A DNA stretch of 64,000 nt from an uncultured Sphingomonadaceae bacterium (lineage in GTDB: Bacteria > Pseudomonadota > Alphaproteobacteria > Sphingomonadales > Sphingomonadaceae), in NCBI GenBank assembly GCA_937995515.1, contig CALKJZ010000014.1, positions 62,001 to 126,000 on the forward strand, written 5' to 3'. Positions 46,508 to 56,672 of the stretch are shown one piece after another (position 1 is the stretch's first letter; the number at the start of each line of letters is the position of its first letter). The notes below the pieces were generated by a model. The model saw only the letters and a list, made by a program, of their open reading frames with translations. It was not told where the DNA came from and ran no database searches. The position numbers and the translations under genes are program-made.

Positions 46508-47596
46508 ATGCGGAAGGCAAAACCGGGCAGCTACGCCGAGGCCGGGGTCTCGATTGCGGCCGGCAATGCGCTGGTGCGCGCCATCGCGCCGCTTGCGCGC
46601 GCCACGGCAAGGCCGGGTGCGGCGGCCGAGCTTGGCGGGTTCGGCGGCGTCTTCGACCTGCGCGCGGCCGGCTTTGAGGATCCGCTGCTGGTGGCGGCAA
46701 CCGATGGCGTGGGCACCAAGCTGAAGCTCGCCCAGGCGCTCGGCGCGCACGATGGCATTGGCCAGGATCTCGTCGCCATGTGCGTCAACGACCTTGTGGT
46801 CACGGGTGCCGAGCCCCTGTTCTTTCTCGATTATTTCGCCTGCGGGCAGCTCGATGCCGCAGTGGCCGAGCGGGTGGTGGCCTCGATTGCGCGGGCCTGC
46901 AGCGCTGCGGGCGTGGCGCTGATCGGCGGCGAGACGGCCGAGATGCCGGGCATGTATGCGCCCGGCATCTATGATCTTGCGGGCTTTGCCGTCGGTGCGG
47001 TCGAGCGCGGCCGGCAGCTCGACTCGGCGCGTGTCGAGGTCGGCGATGTGCTGCTCGGCCTTGCCTCCTCGGGGGCCCATTCCAACGGCTTCTCGCTTAT
47101 CCGCCGGCTCGCCGAGGGCCACCGGCCGGAGGCGCCCGCGCCCTTCGATCCGGCGCAGACGCTCGGCGCGGCGCTGCTGGTGCCAACCCGCCTCTATGTG
47201 CGGCCGCTCCTGCCGCTGGCGCGCGCGGGCGCCGTGAAGGCGCTTGCCCACATCACCGGCGGCGGATTGCTGGAGAATGTGCCGCGCGTGCTGCCCGAGG
47301 GCGCGCGGGCGCACATCGATGCCGGCAGCTGGGCGCTGCCGCCCCTGTTCGACTGGCTGCGCAGCGAGGGGGCGCTGCCCCCGCACGAGCTTGCCCGCAC
47401 CTTCAACTGCGGCATCGGCATGGTGGCGGTGGTGGCGGCCGAACGCGCCAGCGACGTGGCCGCCCAACTCCGCGCAGCCGGCGAGACGGTCCATGCCATC
47501 GGCCGGATCGGGGCCGGGCCGCGCGGCTGCGAGGTCTGTGGCCCGGCCGGCGCCTGGGGCGCGGCAGCCGCATGGTCTGCCGTTCACGATGGCTGA
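46508..47596 (+). CDS. purM: Phosphoribosylformylglycinamidine cyclo-ligase (AIR synthetase)
   Basis: 362 residues; forms aminoimidazole ribotide in purine synthesis. [15 protein letters not shown] near the N-terminus, [75 protein letters not shown] and [19 protein letters not shown] are all family signatures. No Shine-Dalgarno is visible before the ATG at 46508 (GTG at 46499 is also in frame). The gene overlaps purN by 8 bp. Confidence 0.96.
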   Translation: MRKAKPGSYAEAGVSIAAGNALVRAIAPLARATARPGAAAELGGFGGVFDLRAAGFEDPLLVAATDGVGTKLKLAQALGAHDGIGQDLVAMCVNDLVVTGAEPLFFLDYFACGQLDAAVAERVVASIARACSAAGVALIGGETAEMPGMYAPGIYDLAGFAVGAVERGRQLDSARVEVGDVLLGLASSGAHSNGFSLIRRLAEGHRPEAPAPFDPAQTLGAALLVPTRLYVRPLLPLARAGAVKALAHITGGGLLENVPRVLPEGARAHIDAGSWALPPLFDWLRSEGALPPHELARTFNCGIGMVAVVAAERASDVAAQLRAAGETVHAIGRIGAGPRGCEVCGPAGAWGAAAAWSAVHDG

Positions 47597-48224
47597 GGCC
47601 GACCGGCGCGTCCGGCTCGCCATCCTCATCTCGGGCCGGGGCTCGAACATGGAGGCGCTGTTGCGCGCCGCGCAGGCTGACCGGGCCTTCCCCGCCGAGC
47701 CGGTGCTCGTCGTCTCCAACCGCGGCGACGCGGCCGGCCTTGCACGGGCTGCAGCGCTCGGGGTGGAGACGGCGGTCGTCGAAAGCCGCGGCCGCAGCCG
47801 GGCGGATTTCGAGGCCGAGCTCGGAGCCTGCCTCGAGGCGCACCGCGTGGAGCTTGTGGCGCTTGCCGGCTTCATGCGCGTGCTAACCCCCGCCTTCGTT
47901 GCGCGCTGGGAGGGGCGGCTGCTCAACATCCACCCCTCGCTGCTGCCGCGCTACCCGGGGCTCGAGACGCACGCCCGGGCGCTCGCCGCCGGCGACCGCG
48001 AGGCGGGCGCCACTGTCCACCTCGTGACGGCCGAGCTCGATTCGGGGCCCATCCTCGCGCAGGCGCGCGTGCCGGTGCGCCCGGGCGACACGGCCGAGAC
48101 GCTGGGGCTTCGGGTGCTCGCCGAGGAGCACCAGCTCTACCCCCGCGCGCTTGCGGCCTATCTTTCCGGCACGGCGCCGGTTGCGCCGCCGCCGGGCCTC
48201 CTTGCGGCGCCCCGGGCCGACTAG
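47589..48224 (+). CDS. purN: Phosphoribosylglycinamide formyltransferase
   Basis: 211 residues; transfers the formyl group of 10-formyl-THF to GAR in purine synthesis. Signatures: [17 protein letters not shown] (phosphate loop), [36 protein letters not shown] with catalytic Asn and His, and [18 protein letters not shown] with the Asp. Eight-bp overlap with purM supports coupling. The stop overlaps the convergent SDR stop by 4 bp. Confidence 0.96.
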   Translation: MAEADRRVRLAILISGRGSNMEALLRAAQADRAFPAEPVLVVSNRGDAAGLARAAALGVETAVVESRGRSRADFEAELGACLEAHRVELVALAGFMRVLTPAFVARWEGRLLNIHPSLLPRYPGLETHARALAAGDREAGATVHLVTAELDSGPILAQARVPVRPGDTAETLGLRVLAEEHQLYPRALAAYLSGTAPVAPPPGLLAAPRAD

Positions 48225-49003
48225 CGGGGCGCCATGCGGATGGCGCCGTCGAGCCGCACGTCCTCGCCGTTGAAATAGGAGTTGCGGCACATCTCGAGCG
48301 CGAGGCTTGCATATTCCTCGGGCGCGCCCAGCCGCCGGGGGAAGGGCACCGATGCCGCCAGCGCATCCTTCACGTTCTGCGGTGCTGCCTGCAGCAGCGG
48401 CGTGTTGAAGATGCCCGGCAGGATCGTGTTCACCCGGATCCCCTCGCTTGCAAGATCGCGCGCGATCGGAAGCGTCATGCCCACCACGCCGCCCTTCGAG
48501 GCCGAATAGGCGGCCTGGCCGATCTGCCCGTCCTCGGCGGCCACGCTTGCGGTGTTGATGATCACGCCGCGCTCACCGCTTTCGTCGAGCGGCGGCAGGC
48601 TCATCATGCCCGCGGCCGATTTTGCTATGCAGCGGAAGGTGCCGACGAGGTTGATCTGAATGATCATGTTGAAAGCATCGAGCGGGAAGTGGCGGATCTC
48701 GCCCGTTTGCTTGTCGCGGCTTGCCGTCTTGATGGCATTGCCCGTGCCCGCGCAGTTCACGAGGATCCGCTCCTGGCCGATGGCCGCGCGCGCGGCCGCG
48801 AACCCGGCATCGACCGAGGCGTCGTCCGTCACGTCGACGCGGCAGAAGACACCCCCCACCTCGGCGGCGACCACCGGGCCCTTGTCGGCGTCGCGGTCGA
48901 AGATGGCGACCTTGACACCTGCTGCGGCAAGCGCACGCGCCGTGGCCGCGCCAAGGCCCGAGGCGCCCCCGGTGACCACTGCGCTCAGTCCGTCCAGTTT
49001 CAT
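48221..49003 (-). CDS. 3-hydroxyacyl-CoA dehydrogenase type 2-like SDR (HSD10-like)
   Basis: 260-residue short-chain dehydrogenase. The start MKLDGLSAVVTGGASGLGAA is typical; ILVNCAGTGNAIKT and INTASVAAEDGQIGQAAYSA with YSASK give the catalytic Ser/Tyr/Lys. PFPRRLGAPEEYASLALEM and YFNGEDVRLDGAIRM at the end match the type 2 3-hydroxyacyl-CoA dehydrogenase subgroup. Likely role in fatty acid or branched-chain acyl-CoA oxidation, inferred. AAAGGGAG precedes the ATG at 49003. Confidence 0.9.
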   Translation of the reverse strand: MKLDGLSAVVTGGASGLGAATARALAAAGVKVAIFDRDADKGPVVAAEVGGVFCRVDVTDDASVDAGFAAARAAIGQERILVNCAGTGNAIKTASRDKQTGEIRHFPLDAFNMIIQINLVGTFRCIAKSAAGMMSLPPLDESGERGVIINTASVAAEDGQIGQAAYSASKGGVVGMTLPIARDLASEGIRVNTILPGIFNTPLLQAAPQNVKDALAASVPFPRRLGAPEEYASLALEMCRNSYFNGEDVRLDGAIRMAPR

Positions 49004-49120
49004 TGCATGGCTCCCTTTCGATGGCTTGTCTGATCCACTGCGCCTGTCTCGACTGCCTGCCCCCGTGGGCCATGCCGGCTGCACCTGCCAAGCCTCAAAA
49101 TCCTGTGAGGTGCGCCCCGC

Positions 49121-50023
49121 TCAGGTATCCGGGCTTGCGGCCGTCCGGCTGCGCGCCAGCTGGCGCTCGCGCAGCGCAAGCACGATGGTGGCCGAAAGGA
49201 TGATGGCGCCGCCGAGGAGGGTGAGCGGGCCGTAGCGTTCCCCGAACAGGAGGATGCCGGCGAGCGTGATGAGCAGGAAGCGCACGAAGTCGTAGGGCAT
49301 CACCGCGCTTGCGTCGGCCGCGGCAAAGGCGTTGGACAGCGCGATCTGGCCCGCGGCCGCGCAGGCCCCGAGCGCCAGCAGCAGCGGCCACTCGCCCGGC
49401 CCCGGCCACGACCAGAAGGGCAGGGCGACGAGGATCGAGACGGGGGTTGTCAGGATGAAGCTCCAGGCTGCAACCGCGCGCGGATCCTCGAACCCGGTCA
49501 GCTGCTTGATGGCAACGAGCGAGAAGGCGGTGGCAAGGGCGGAGACGACCGCCGCCCACAGGCCCGGGGTCATCGGCTGGGTGCCGGGCTGGAGCACGAG
49601 CAGCATGCCGAGAAAGCCGGCCGCAAGCGCGAGCCCGCGCACGCGACGCACCCGCTCGCCTAGGAACAGCATCGCGCCCAGGGTGGCAAACAGCGGCGCG
49701 GAATAGTTGATTGCCAGCACCTCGGCGAGCGGGGCGGTGGCAACGGCATAGAAGGTGGCGAATGTCGCGATGATGCCCGAAGTGGCGCGCGCTGCATGGC
49801 CCCGCAGCCGCTCGCGGCGCAGGAGGCCGGGCGTGGCCAGCAGCATGGGCAGCAGCCACAGCAGCCCCAGCGCGTTGCGCCAGACCACAATGGCAAAGGG
49901 GTGGAGGCTGGCTGCGAGCAGGCGGATGAGCACCCAAAGGCCTGCAAAGGCGATGCAGGCAAGGATCATCCACGCCGGCCCGCGCAGATGTGCGGCAAGG
50001 CGCGGGCCCGGCGGCGCCCGCAT
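49121..50023 (-). CDS. EamA/DMT family transporter
   Basis: 300 residues with ten predicted membrane helices in two EamA repeats (for example [55 protein letters not shown], and in the second repeat [20 protein letters not shown]). RhaT/YdcZ-like drug or metabolite exporter; substrate unknown. The ATG is directly after the purH stop, so it is probably translated from the purH transcript. No functional link to purine synthesis is evident. Confidence 0.88.
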   Translation of the reverse strand: MRAPPGPRLAAHLRGPAWMILACIAFAGLWVLIRLLAASLHPFAIVVWRNALGLLWLLPMLLATPGLLRRERLRGHAARATSGIIATFATFYAVATAPLAEVLAINYSAPLFATLGAMLFLGERVRRVRGLALAAGFLGMLLVLQPGTQPMTPGLWAAVVSALATAFSLVAIKQLTGFEDPRAVAAWSFILTTPVSILVALPFWSWPGPGEWPLLLALGACAAAGQIALSNAFAAADASAVMPYDFVRFLLITLAGILLFGERYGPLTLLGGAIILSATIVLALRERQLARSRTAASPDT

Positions 50024-51610
50024 TCAGTGGGCGAAGTGGCGGGTGCCGGTGAACACCATGGCAAGGCCCAGCCGGTCGGCTGCGGCGATCACCTCGGCAT
50101 CGCGCACCGACCCGCCGGGCTGGATCACGGCTGTCGCCCCGGCGGCGGCTGCCGCCTCCAGCCCGTCTGCAAAGGGGAAGAAGGCATCCGAGGCAACCGC
50201 GCTGCCGACCGTCGGCGGTTCGGGCCAGCCGGCCGCCCTTGCGGCGTCGGTTGCCTTCCAGGCGGCGATCCGCGCGCTGTCCACCCGGCTCATCTGGCCT
50301 GCGCCGATCCCGGCGGTCGCGCCATTTCTTGCATAGACAATGGCATTGGACTTGACGTGCCGGGCGACCTTCCAGGCAAAGCGCAGGTCCGCCCATTCCG
50401 AGGGCGTGGGTGGCCGCGCGCTCACCACCCGCTCCTCGGCCGAAAGCAGCGCATCGCGCGACTGCACGAGGAAGCCGCCCGAGATGCTGCGCAGCACGAG
50501 GCCCGGGCGGGCCGGGTCGGGGAGCGACAGGAGCAGCAGGCGGAGATTGGGCCGGCGCGCGAAGACGGCACGCGCGCCCGCGTCGGCGCCGGGTGCGATC
50601 ACCACCTCGGTGAAAACGGCCGTAATGGCCTCGGCGGCGGCGGCATCGAGCGGGCGGCTGGCCGCCACGATCCCGCCGAAGGCCGAGACCGGATCGGTTG
50701 CAAGCGCGCGGGCGTGGGCTGCGGCAAGCGTCTCGGCCACGGCAACGCCGCAGGGGTTGGCGTGCTTGACGATGGCGATGGCCGCGGGCGCATCGGCAAA
50801 CTCGGCAATGAGCGCCAGCGCCGCCTCGGCATCGGCGAGATTGTTGTAGCTGAGCGGCTTGCCCTGCACGGGCCGGGCCGTCGCAAGGCTTTCGCGCTCA
50901 CCCGGCTCGGCATAGAGCGCAGCCTCCTGGTGCGGGTTCTCGCCGTAGCGCAGCCGCGCCACGCGGCGCGGCGCCAGCAGCAGCCGTTCGGGAAACGGGT
51001 CGTCGGCCGCATCCCCGCCCCGGGCCCGCGCAAACCAGGATGCAATGGCGGTGTCGTAGGCGGCGGTCAGGGCGAAGGCCTTGGCGGCCAGCCGCCGGCG
51101 GATTTCGGCCGTGATTCCGCCGGCGGCAAGCTCGGCTTCAAGGCCGGCATAGTCCGCCGGGTCGGTCAGCACTGCCACGCAGTCATGGTTCTTGGCCGCC
51201 GAGCGGATCAGCGCCGGCCCGCCGATGTCGATGTTCTCGATCACCTCGGCAGAAGGCGCGCCCGCTGCCACGGTCGCCTCGAACGGGTATAGATTGACGA
51301 CCACGAGATCGATTGGCCCGATGCCTGCGGCCCTGGCGGCGGCCTCGTGTGCCGGGTCGCCGCGCACCATCAGCAGGCCGCCGTGCACCGCCGGATGCAG
51401 GGTCTTCACCCGGCCGTCCATCATCTCGGGAAGGCCGGTCAGCTCCGCAATGTCGCGGACGGCAAGGCCCGCGGCGCGCAGGGCCCGAGCCGTGCCGCCG
51501 GTTGAGACCAGCTCGGCACCGTGACGGGCCAGCGCCCGGCCCAGCTCCTCGAGCCCCGACTTGTCGGACACGGAGAGCAGCGCGCGGCGGACGGGCAGGC
51601 GGTCGGGCAA
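50024..51610 (-). CDS. purH: Bifunctional AICAR transformylase / IMP cyclohydrolase
   Basis: 528 residues performing the last two steps of IMP synthesis. The N-terminal IMP cyclohydrolase domain shows [35 protein letters not shown] and [14 protein letters not shown]; the C-terminal transformylase domain has [39 protein letters not shown] and the terminal GTRHFAH. Start codon is TTG at 51610 with AGGGAG 8 nt upstream; no better start exists. Follows the heparinase-family gene by 21 bp on the same strand. Confidence 0.97.
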   Translation of the reverse strand: MPDRLPVRRALLSVSDKSGLEELGRALARHGAELVSTGGTARALRAAGLAVRDIAELTGLPEMMDGRVKTLHPAVHGGLLMVRGDPAHEAAARAAGIGPIDLVVVNLYPFEATVAAGAPSAEVIENIDIGGPALIRSAAKNHDCVAVLTDPADYAGLEAELAAGGITAEIRRRLAAKAFALTAAYDTAIASWFARARGGDAADDPFPERLLLAPRRVARLRYGENPHQEAALYAEPGERESLATARPVQGKPLSYNNLADAEAALALIAEFADAPAAIAIVKHANPCGVAVAETLAAAHARALATDPVSAFGGIVAASRPLDAAAAEAITAVFTEVVIAPGADAGARAVFARRPNLRLLLLSLPDPARPGLVLRSISGGFLVQSRDALLSAEERVVSARPPTPSEWADLRFAWKVARHVKSNAIVYARNGATAGIGAGQMSRVDSARIAAWKATDAARAAGWPEPPTVGSAVASDAFFPFADGLEAAAAAGATAVIQPGGSVRDAEVIAAADRLGLAMVFTGTRHFAH

Positions 51611-51631
51611 GAGCAGGGCTCCCTGGTCTGG

Positions 51632-53434
51632 TCAGGTGCGGCGGCGGGCGGGGGCGGGATTCCGGGTGCCGCGGCGGAAGCTCCAGCCCACCCGCGTCTC
51701 GCGTTCGGGTCCGGTTTCGGTCTCGAGATGGATCTGCTGGATGGCGTGGACGTGCCCCTCGGCATCGACATGGACGCTGGGCTCGATCCGCAGCCGGCCC
51801 GGCCGGCTCGGGAAGCTTGCGCGGAACGACCAGGCCCGGCCATCGCCGGTGCGGATGAAGGCGCCCCGGTGATCCTCGGTCGGCACGGCCTCGCAGCCGG
51901 GCGCAAGATGGAAGCGGATTGAGACCGGCAGCCACGCGGTGGACACGAGGCGGAGCGGGCCACGCGGGGCGGCAACCAGCAGATCCTCGCCGCGGAAATC
52001 GGCGCCGTCGGGAGACAGCCACAGCCGGCGCACATGATCAAGCCCGAAGCGGCGGCGCCAGCCATCGTGCGAGGCCTCGAGCCATTGCCCCTCGGGGCTC
52101 GCGCGGGTTTCCACCACCACTTCCGAAACCCCGCCCCGCCGCCGCGGGCCGTCGCCCGCCACGCGCGTGCTGTTCGTGTCGGCAAGCACCAGCGCGCAAT
52201 GGGCGGCGGTGGTCTGCAGGCCCTGTGCCAGCTCGGGGGCAAGCTGGCGTGCGTGCGCGCCGCCGGGCCCTGCGCCGCGCGCCGCGCCGCACGGGACGAG
52301 GAGCGGCCGCAGACCGTTGGAGAGGGTGATCGCAAGCGTCGAGGCATGGGGCAGATCGTTGGCGCGCGCCGCGGGTGGCGGGCCGGCATCAATCGTCACC
52401 CGGGTTTCGCCCGCGACGAGGCGGCGATAGCCGGAGGCGGATGCCGGCAGTGCGCCTGCGGGCCCGCCCACGCCGAGCCGGGCCATCTGCGCCGGCGAGG
52501 GCTGGCCGCCGTGCCACGCCGCCGGCACGCCATCGCCCTCGGCCAGCGCTGCCAGCCCGGCGCGCACCGTCTCCAGATGGTCGGCCACCACGGCCGAGAC
52601 CGTCTGCCCGCGCGCGCGGTGAAAGGCGGCGAGGAACAGCATGAGGTCGCCGATCGTGGCGAGATCGCGGGGGCACCGGCTCGGGATCGCCGCACAGGGC
52701 CCGAGCAGGTCATCGAGCGCTGCGCCGAGCGCGGTGAGCGCGCGGTCGATCCGCGGCTCGTTGCCCGGCAGGATGAGGTGCCCCGCCACCAGCCCGGCGA
52801 GCGCTTCCACCTGTGCCACCCCCGGCCCCATCCGCAGGGCCGCCCGTTCGAGGTGCCGCGTCCACCGCGCCAGCGCGTTCAGGACCGCCGAGCGGTGCAC
52901 ATGGTCGTGGCCGGAGAGGATGAGTGGCGCATGGGCGACCGCAAGCATCAGCCGTCGCCCGGTGATGTCGGGGGCCCAGGCGTCGGGGTGATAGTCGGCA
53001 TGCGCGGCAAGCCAGCGGCGTGCAAGCGATTCCACCCGCGCGATCTCGGCCGGCGCAAGCGGCGCCACGGCTGCGGCATCGCGCAGCCAGCCCCAGCCGT
53101 GCACCCACGACCGCCACGCCGCCGGTGCGGCAGGATCGTCGAACCGGGCCTCGGCAATCGCCTGGCCATAGCCGGCGTGGAACAGCCGGCCGGCGCGGAT
53201 CCGCGCGCCCGACTTCGGGTCACCCGGCACCGGATCTTCCGGCACGGCAAGGAGCTTCAGCGGGAAGCGGCCCTTAAGGCGCATGCGGTGCAGCGGCGAG
53301 CGGAAGTGCAGCCGGTCCAGCTGCTCGGCCAGCCGCTCGGCAAGCGATGGGCCGTGGTGCCCGCGCTCGCGCGTGAAGCGCAGCCGCTCGCCGGCCGGCA
53401 GGTCGCCGCCAGCGCCGCCGGCGCTTCCGCCCAT
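51632..53434 (-). CDS. Heparinase II/III family protein
   Basis: 600 residues with the family layout: an N-terminal alpha-toroid domain (about 30-330, WVHGWGWLRDAA, ADYHPDAWAPDITGRRLMLA) and a C-terminal beta-rich heparinase II/III domain (about 390-590, DTNSTRVAGDG, WLEASHDGWRRRFGLDHVRR). These proteins are polysaccharide lyases or relatives; I see no signal peptide, so a cytoplasmic or non-classical location is possible. The start at 53434 is a guess: no good ribosome site, and a GTG at 53440 is in frame. In sphingomonads it commonly precedes purH. Substrate unknown. Confidence 0.85.
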   Translation of the reverse strand: MGGSAGGAGGDLPAGERLRFTRERGHHGPSLAERLAEQLDRLHFRSPLHRMRLKGRFPLKLLAVPEDPVPGDPKSGARIRAGRLFHAGYGQAIAEARFDDPAAPAAWRSWVHGWGWLRDAAAVAPLAPAEIARVESLARRWLAAHADYHPDAWAPDITGRRLMLAVAHAPLILSGHDHVHRSAVLNALARWTRHLERAALRMGPGVAQVEALAGLVAGHLILPGNEPRIDRALTALGAALDDLLGPCAAIPSRCPRDLATIGDLMLFLAAFHRARGQTVSAVVADHLETVRAGLAALAEGDGVPAAWHGGQPSPAQMARLGVGGPAGALPASASGYRRLVAGETRVTIDAGPPPAARANDLPHASTLAITLSNGLRPLLVPCGAARGAGPGGAHARQLAPELAQGLQTTAAHCALVLADTNSTRVAGDGPRRRGGVSEVVVETRASPEGQWLEASHDGWRRRFGLDHVRRLWLSPDGADFRGEDLLVAAPRGPLRLVSTAWLPVSIRFHLAPGCEAVPTEDHRGAFIRTGDGRAWSFRASFPSRPGRLRIEPSVHVDAEGHVHAIQQIHLETETGPERETRVGWSFRRGTRNPAPARRRT

Positions 53435-53436
53435 GG

Positions 53437-53613
53437 TCACCGCGCCCGTCCGCGCCCGGCCGCCGCGCCGCCGCGGCCGCGGGCAGCGCCCCGGGCGGGC
53501 TTGGTGTGGCGGGCTTCCGAGGGGCGGCGCATCGGCCTCGACATAGACGGCCGCTCGCCCGGGCGACAAGGCTTGGTCGGGCGCCCCGAGCGCGGCCGGG
53601 CCGGCGCGCGCAT
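53437..53613 (-). CDS. Candidate small Arg/Pro-rich ORF
   Basis: 58-codon open frame filling the gap between DUF1289 and the heparinase gene. It starts with ATG overlapping the DUF1289 stop (TGATG) and stops 2 bp before the heparinase start. The product would be very basic (Arg, Pro, Ala) with no recognised domain. Such compositions arise easily in antisense or random GC-rich DNA, so this may be only spacer; the exact fit between neighbours is the sole argument for it. Confidence 0.2.
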   Translation of the reverse strand: MRAPARPRSGRPTKPCRPGERPSMSRPMRRPSEARHTKPARGAARGRGGAAAGRGRAR

Positions 53614-53816
53614 CAGCGGTGGCGCGCGGCAAGGCGCCGGCCGGCTGCGGAGCGGATCGCCCGGCGCGCGCCGTCGTCGGCCGTCGGCCAGGCTTTGATC
53701 TCGTCGGGCGTGCGGCCGCAGCCGAGGCATATCCGCTCGCCGGCCCGCCGCCCGAGCCGGCAGATGTTGCGGCACGGGGAAGGCACGGTGCGCGCGATCG
53801 GCATGGGCTGGTCCAT
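53613..53816 (-). CDS. DUF1289 domain-containing protein
   Basis: 67-residue protein with the DUF1289 cysteine pattern SPCRNICRLG...ICLGCGRTPDEIKAW: four Cys likely to bind zinc or an Fe-S cluster. Function unknown; the family is widespread in proteobacteria. The start at 53816 (MDQPMP) is the first ATG, without a clear Shine-Dalgarno. It is divergent from phoD with 41 bp between. Confidence 0.85.
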   Translation of the reverse strand: MDQPMPIARTVPSPCRNICRLGRRAGERICLGCGRTPDEIKAWPTADDGARRAIRSAAGRRLAARHR

Positions 53817-53857
53817 GCACGCGCTTTGCTGTCTTTCGCCTGTCACGGGAAGAGGGC

Positions 53858-55441
53858 ATGTGGGCCGCCATGACCGGTATTGCCCGCCGCCACCTCATCG
53901 CCGGCCTTGCCGGCACCCTTGCCGCGCCCGCGCTCCTCTTCCGCGCCCGTGCCGATGCCAACCTGTTCATCAGCGACAGCCCCTTCCAGCTGGGGGTGGC
54001 GAGCGGAGACCCGGATCCGCGCGGCTTCGTCATCTGGACGCGCCTCACGCCCGGGCCGTCCGCCCCGGCTGGCCGCCTGCCGGCCCGGCCGCTTGCCGTG
54101 CGCTACGAAGTCTCCGAGCGCCCGTCGTTCGACCGGCTGGTGGCCGAGGGCGAGGCGATCGCGCGGCCCGAGCTCGGCCACAGCGTGCACGTGACGCTCG
54201 ACGGCCTGCAGCCGGACAGGGTCTATCACTACCGCTTCATCGCCGGCGGCGAGCGGTCGCCCACCGGCCGCGGGCGCACCCTTCCGGCCGAGGGCGCGGC
54301 GGTCGACATGGTCCGGCTGGGGGTGGCCGGCTGCCAGGACTGGCAGGGCGGGCTCTACACCGCCTTTCGGCACCTCGCGCGCGAGGATTGCCACGCCATC
54401 TTCCATTACGGCGACTATATCTACGAGGGCGGTCCGCGCGCCTCGCTCTGGAGCTGGGGGCTCGGCGAGACTGTGCCGGTCGTGCGCCGGCACGAGGGCC
54501 CGGAGGTGGTGAGCCTCGACGATTACCGCCGCCGCTACACGCTCGTGCGCAGCGACCTCGACCTCCAGGCCGCGCACGCCTCGGCCTGCTTCCTGTGCAG
54601 CTACGACGACCATGAGGTGGTGAACAACTGGGTGGGAGACCATGTCTCGCGCAGCGACGTGCCGCCGGAGGTGTTCCGGTTGCGGCGGGCGGCGGCCATG
54701 CAGGCGTGGTACGAGTTCATGCCCGTGCGCGCCGATGCCTTCCCCGCCGGCGGCATCTCCGGGCCATGGCGCGCCTATCGGTGGGGCCGGCTGCTCGATG
54801 CGCGCATGCTGAACACGCGCCTCTACCGCACGCCGCAGCCCTGCGGCGACCAGTTCGGGACGACCTGCCCCGACGTGAGGAGCCCGACCGCCGAGGTGCT
54901 CGGCCGCCCGCAGGAGGACTGGCTGGTCCAGGGGCTCCTGCGCTCGCCCGCCACCTGGGGCGCGCTGCTGCAGCAGGTGATGATGATGGACATCGACCGG
55001 GCCCGCCGGCCCGAGCGCGGCATCAACACCGACAGCTGGGCGGGCTATCTGGTGCCGCGCGACCGGCTGCTCGACCGGCTGCAGGCGCGCGCCAACCTCG
55101 TGGTGCTGACAGGCGACGAGCACCAGCACTGGGCCGGCGAGGTCCGCCGCTCGGGCGCCGACCCGGCATCGCCCGCGCGCGCGGTCGAGTTCGTGACGAC
55201 CTCCATTTCCTCGGGCTCCGACGGGCCGGGCGAGCGGGCCGAGCATGCAGCCGTCCTCGCGCGCAACCCGCAGGTGCGCTATGTGCGCGACGAGCGCGGC
55301 TACAGCCTGATGACGGTGACGCCGGCGGGCTGGCAGACGGATTTCAAGGTGGTCGACACGGTGCGCGCCCCCGGCGGGCGGCTTTCCACCCACATGAGCT
55401 TCCGGGTGCCCGCCGGCCGGTCGGTGCTCGAACGGGCCTGA
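53858..55441 (+). CDS. phoD: PhoD-family alkaline phosphatase/phosphodiesterase
   Basis: 527-residue exported metallophosphoesterase. The N-terminus ARRHLIAGLAGTLAAPALLF is a Tat-type signal (RR followed by a hydrophobic stretch), as in B. subtilis PhoD. The N-terminal PhoD_N domain begins FQLGVASGDPDPRGFVIWTR; the catalytic domain shows VAGCQDWQGGLYTAF, IFHYGDYIYEGG, SYDDHEVVNNWVGD and NLVVLTGDEHQHWAGE, metal-binding regions of the family. It releases phosphate from phosphomonoesters or diesters outside the cytoplasm. No obvious pho box was found in the short upstream spacer. Confidence 0.92.
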   Translation: MWAAMTGIARRHLIAGLAGTLAAPALLFRARADANLFISDSPFQLGVASGDPDPRGFVIWTRLTPGPSAPAGRLPARPLAVRYEVSERPSFDRLVAEGEAIARPELGHSVHVTLDGLQPDRVYHYRFIAGGERSPTGRGRTLPAEGAAVDMVRLGVAGCQDWQGGLYTAFRHLAREDCHAIFHYGDYIYEGGPRASLWSWGLGETVPVVRRHEGPEVVSLDDYRRRYTLVRSDLDLQAAHASACFLCSYDDHEVVNNWVGDHVSRSDVPPEVFRLRRAAAMQAWYEFMPVRADAFPAGGISGPWRAYRWGRLLDARMLNTRLYRTPQPCGDQFGTTCPDVRSPTAEVLGRPQEDWLVQGLLRSPATWGALLQQVMMMDIDRARRPERGINTDSWAGYLVPRDRLLDRLQARANLVVLTGDEHQHWAGEVRRSGADPASPARAVEFVTTSISSGSDGPGERAEHAAVLARNPQVRYVRDERGYSLMTVTPAGWQTDFKVVDTVRAPGGRLSTHMSFRVPAGRSVLERA

Positions 55442-55462
55442 GGCTGCGATTTTCCGGCGAAG

Positions 55463-55479
55463 GCGGCCGTTCAGGCCGC
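55463..55479 (+). terminator. Hairpin after phoD
   Basis: Perfect inverted repeat GCGGCC (55463-55468) / GGCCGC (55474-55479) with loop GTTCA, 22 bp after the phoD stop and 50 bp before xseB. No T-run follows. It may separate phoD from the xseB operon; the call is tentative. Confidence 0.35.
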
Positions 55480-55528
55480 TTGACCGGCCTTCCCCCCCCG
55501 TCCAAAGGGCGGCCCGAGGACACCCGAT

Positions 55529-55771
55529 TTGGCCAGCCAGCCCCCGATCGACGAGCTGAGCTTCGAGGAAGCCCTGCGCCGGCTCGAGTCGATCGTGCGC
55601 CAGCTCGAAACCGGCGAGGCGCCGCTCGAGCAGGCCATCGCACTCTACGAGGAGGGGCAGGCGCTGCGCGCGCTGTGCGAGGCGCGGCTCAACGATGCCG
55701 AGGCCCGCATCCGGCAGCTGCAGATCGGCCCTGACGGACAGGTCGCCGGAGAGGTCCCGTTCGCCCAATGA
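55529..55771 (+). CDS. xseB: Exodeoxyribonuclease VII small subunit
   Basis: 80 residues, normal for XseB, which binds the large subunit XseA in the single-strand nuclease ExoVII. The core reads LSFEEALRRLESIVRQLETG and LYEEGQALRALCEARLNDAE, with the family's two-helix pattern. The start is TTG at 55529 with GAGGA upstream. Its stop overlaps ispA as ATGA. xseA is not in the window. Confidence 0.94.
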   Translation: MASQPPIDELSFEEALRRLESIVRQLETGEAPLEQAIALYEEGQALRALCEARLNDAEARIRQLQIGPDGQVAGEVPFAQ

Positions 55772-56670
55772 CCCCGCCTGCGGCCGTCAGCCTGAGGCCG
55801 GCCCTCGAGGCCGTGGCGCGCGCGGTCGATGCCCGCTTCGACCGGCTGCTCGACGTGCCCGACGATCCGCGCGCGCGGCTGTTCAGGGCCATGCGCCACG
55901 CCACGATCGGCGGCGGCAAGAAGATGCGCGCGCTGCTGGCGGTTGCCGCGTGCGATCTCTTCCATGTCGACCGCGAGCGGGCGCTGCGCGTCGCGCTCGC
56001 GATCGAGGCGGTGCACAGCTACAGCCTTGTCCACGACGACCTGCCCTGCATGGACGATGACGACCTGCGCCGCGGCAAGCCGACCGTGCACAAGGCGTTC
56101 GACGAGGCGACCGCGGTGCTGACCGGCGACAGCCTGTTCGCGCTCGCCTTCGAGGTGCTCGCCGACCCGCTGACGCACGAGGATCCGTTCGTCCGCTCGG
56201 AGCTGGTGCTCGAACTCGCGCGCGCCTCCGGCCCCAACGGCATGGCGGGCGGGCAGATGATGGACCTCGAGGCCGAGGGCGCGGATTTCGATCTTGCAAC
56301 CACCACCCGCCTGCAGCAGCTGAAGACCGGCGCGCTCATCGGCTTTGCCTGCGAGGCGGGGGCCATCATGGGCAAGGTGTCGCCCGGGGTGCGCATGCGC
56401 GTGCGCGGCTATGCGCGCGACCTGGGGCTTGCCTTCCAGATCGCCGACGATCTCCTCGATGTCGAGGGCGATGCCGAGACGGCGGGCAAGGCGCTGCACA
56501 AGGACGCCGCGGCCGGAAAGTCGACCTTTGTCTCGCTGCTCGGGGTTGATCGCGCGCGCGCCCAGGCCTCGATGCTGATCGACCAGGCCATCCACCACCT
56601 GAACGATTTCGGGCCCGAGGCGGATCTCCTGCGCGCGATCGCCCTGTTCGCCATCGAGCGGGATCATTGA
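55768..56670 (+). CDS. ispA: Farnesyl diphosphate synthase / short-chain polyprenyl synthase
   Basis: 300-residue polyprenyl synthase making farnesyl diphosphate from IPP and DMAPP/GPP. GGGKKMRALLAVAAC holds substrate-binding residues; the first Asp-rich motif is HSYSLVHDDLPCMDDDDLRR (DDxxxxD type) and the second AFQIADDLLDVEGD. LKTGALIGFACEAGAIMG lies between. Family length is normal. xseB-ispA order is conserved in proteobacteria, where dxs often follows; here coaD follows instead. Confidence 0.95.
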   Translation: MTPPAAVSLRPALEAVARAVDARFDRLLDVPDDPRARLFRAMRHATIGGGKKMRALLAVAACDLFHVDRERALRVALAIEAVHSYSLVHDDLPCMDDDDLRRGKPTVHKAFDEATAVLTGDSLFALAFEVLADPLTHEDPFVRSELVLELARASGPNGMAGGQMMDLEAEGADFDLATTTRLQQLKTGALIGFACEAGAIMGKVSPGVRMRVRGYARDLGLAFQIADDLLDVEGDAETAGKALHKDAAAGKSTFVSLLGVDRARAQASMLIDQAIHHLNDFGPEADLLRAIALFAIERDH

Positions 56671-56672
56671 CG

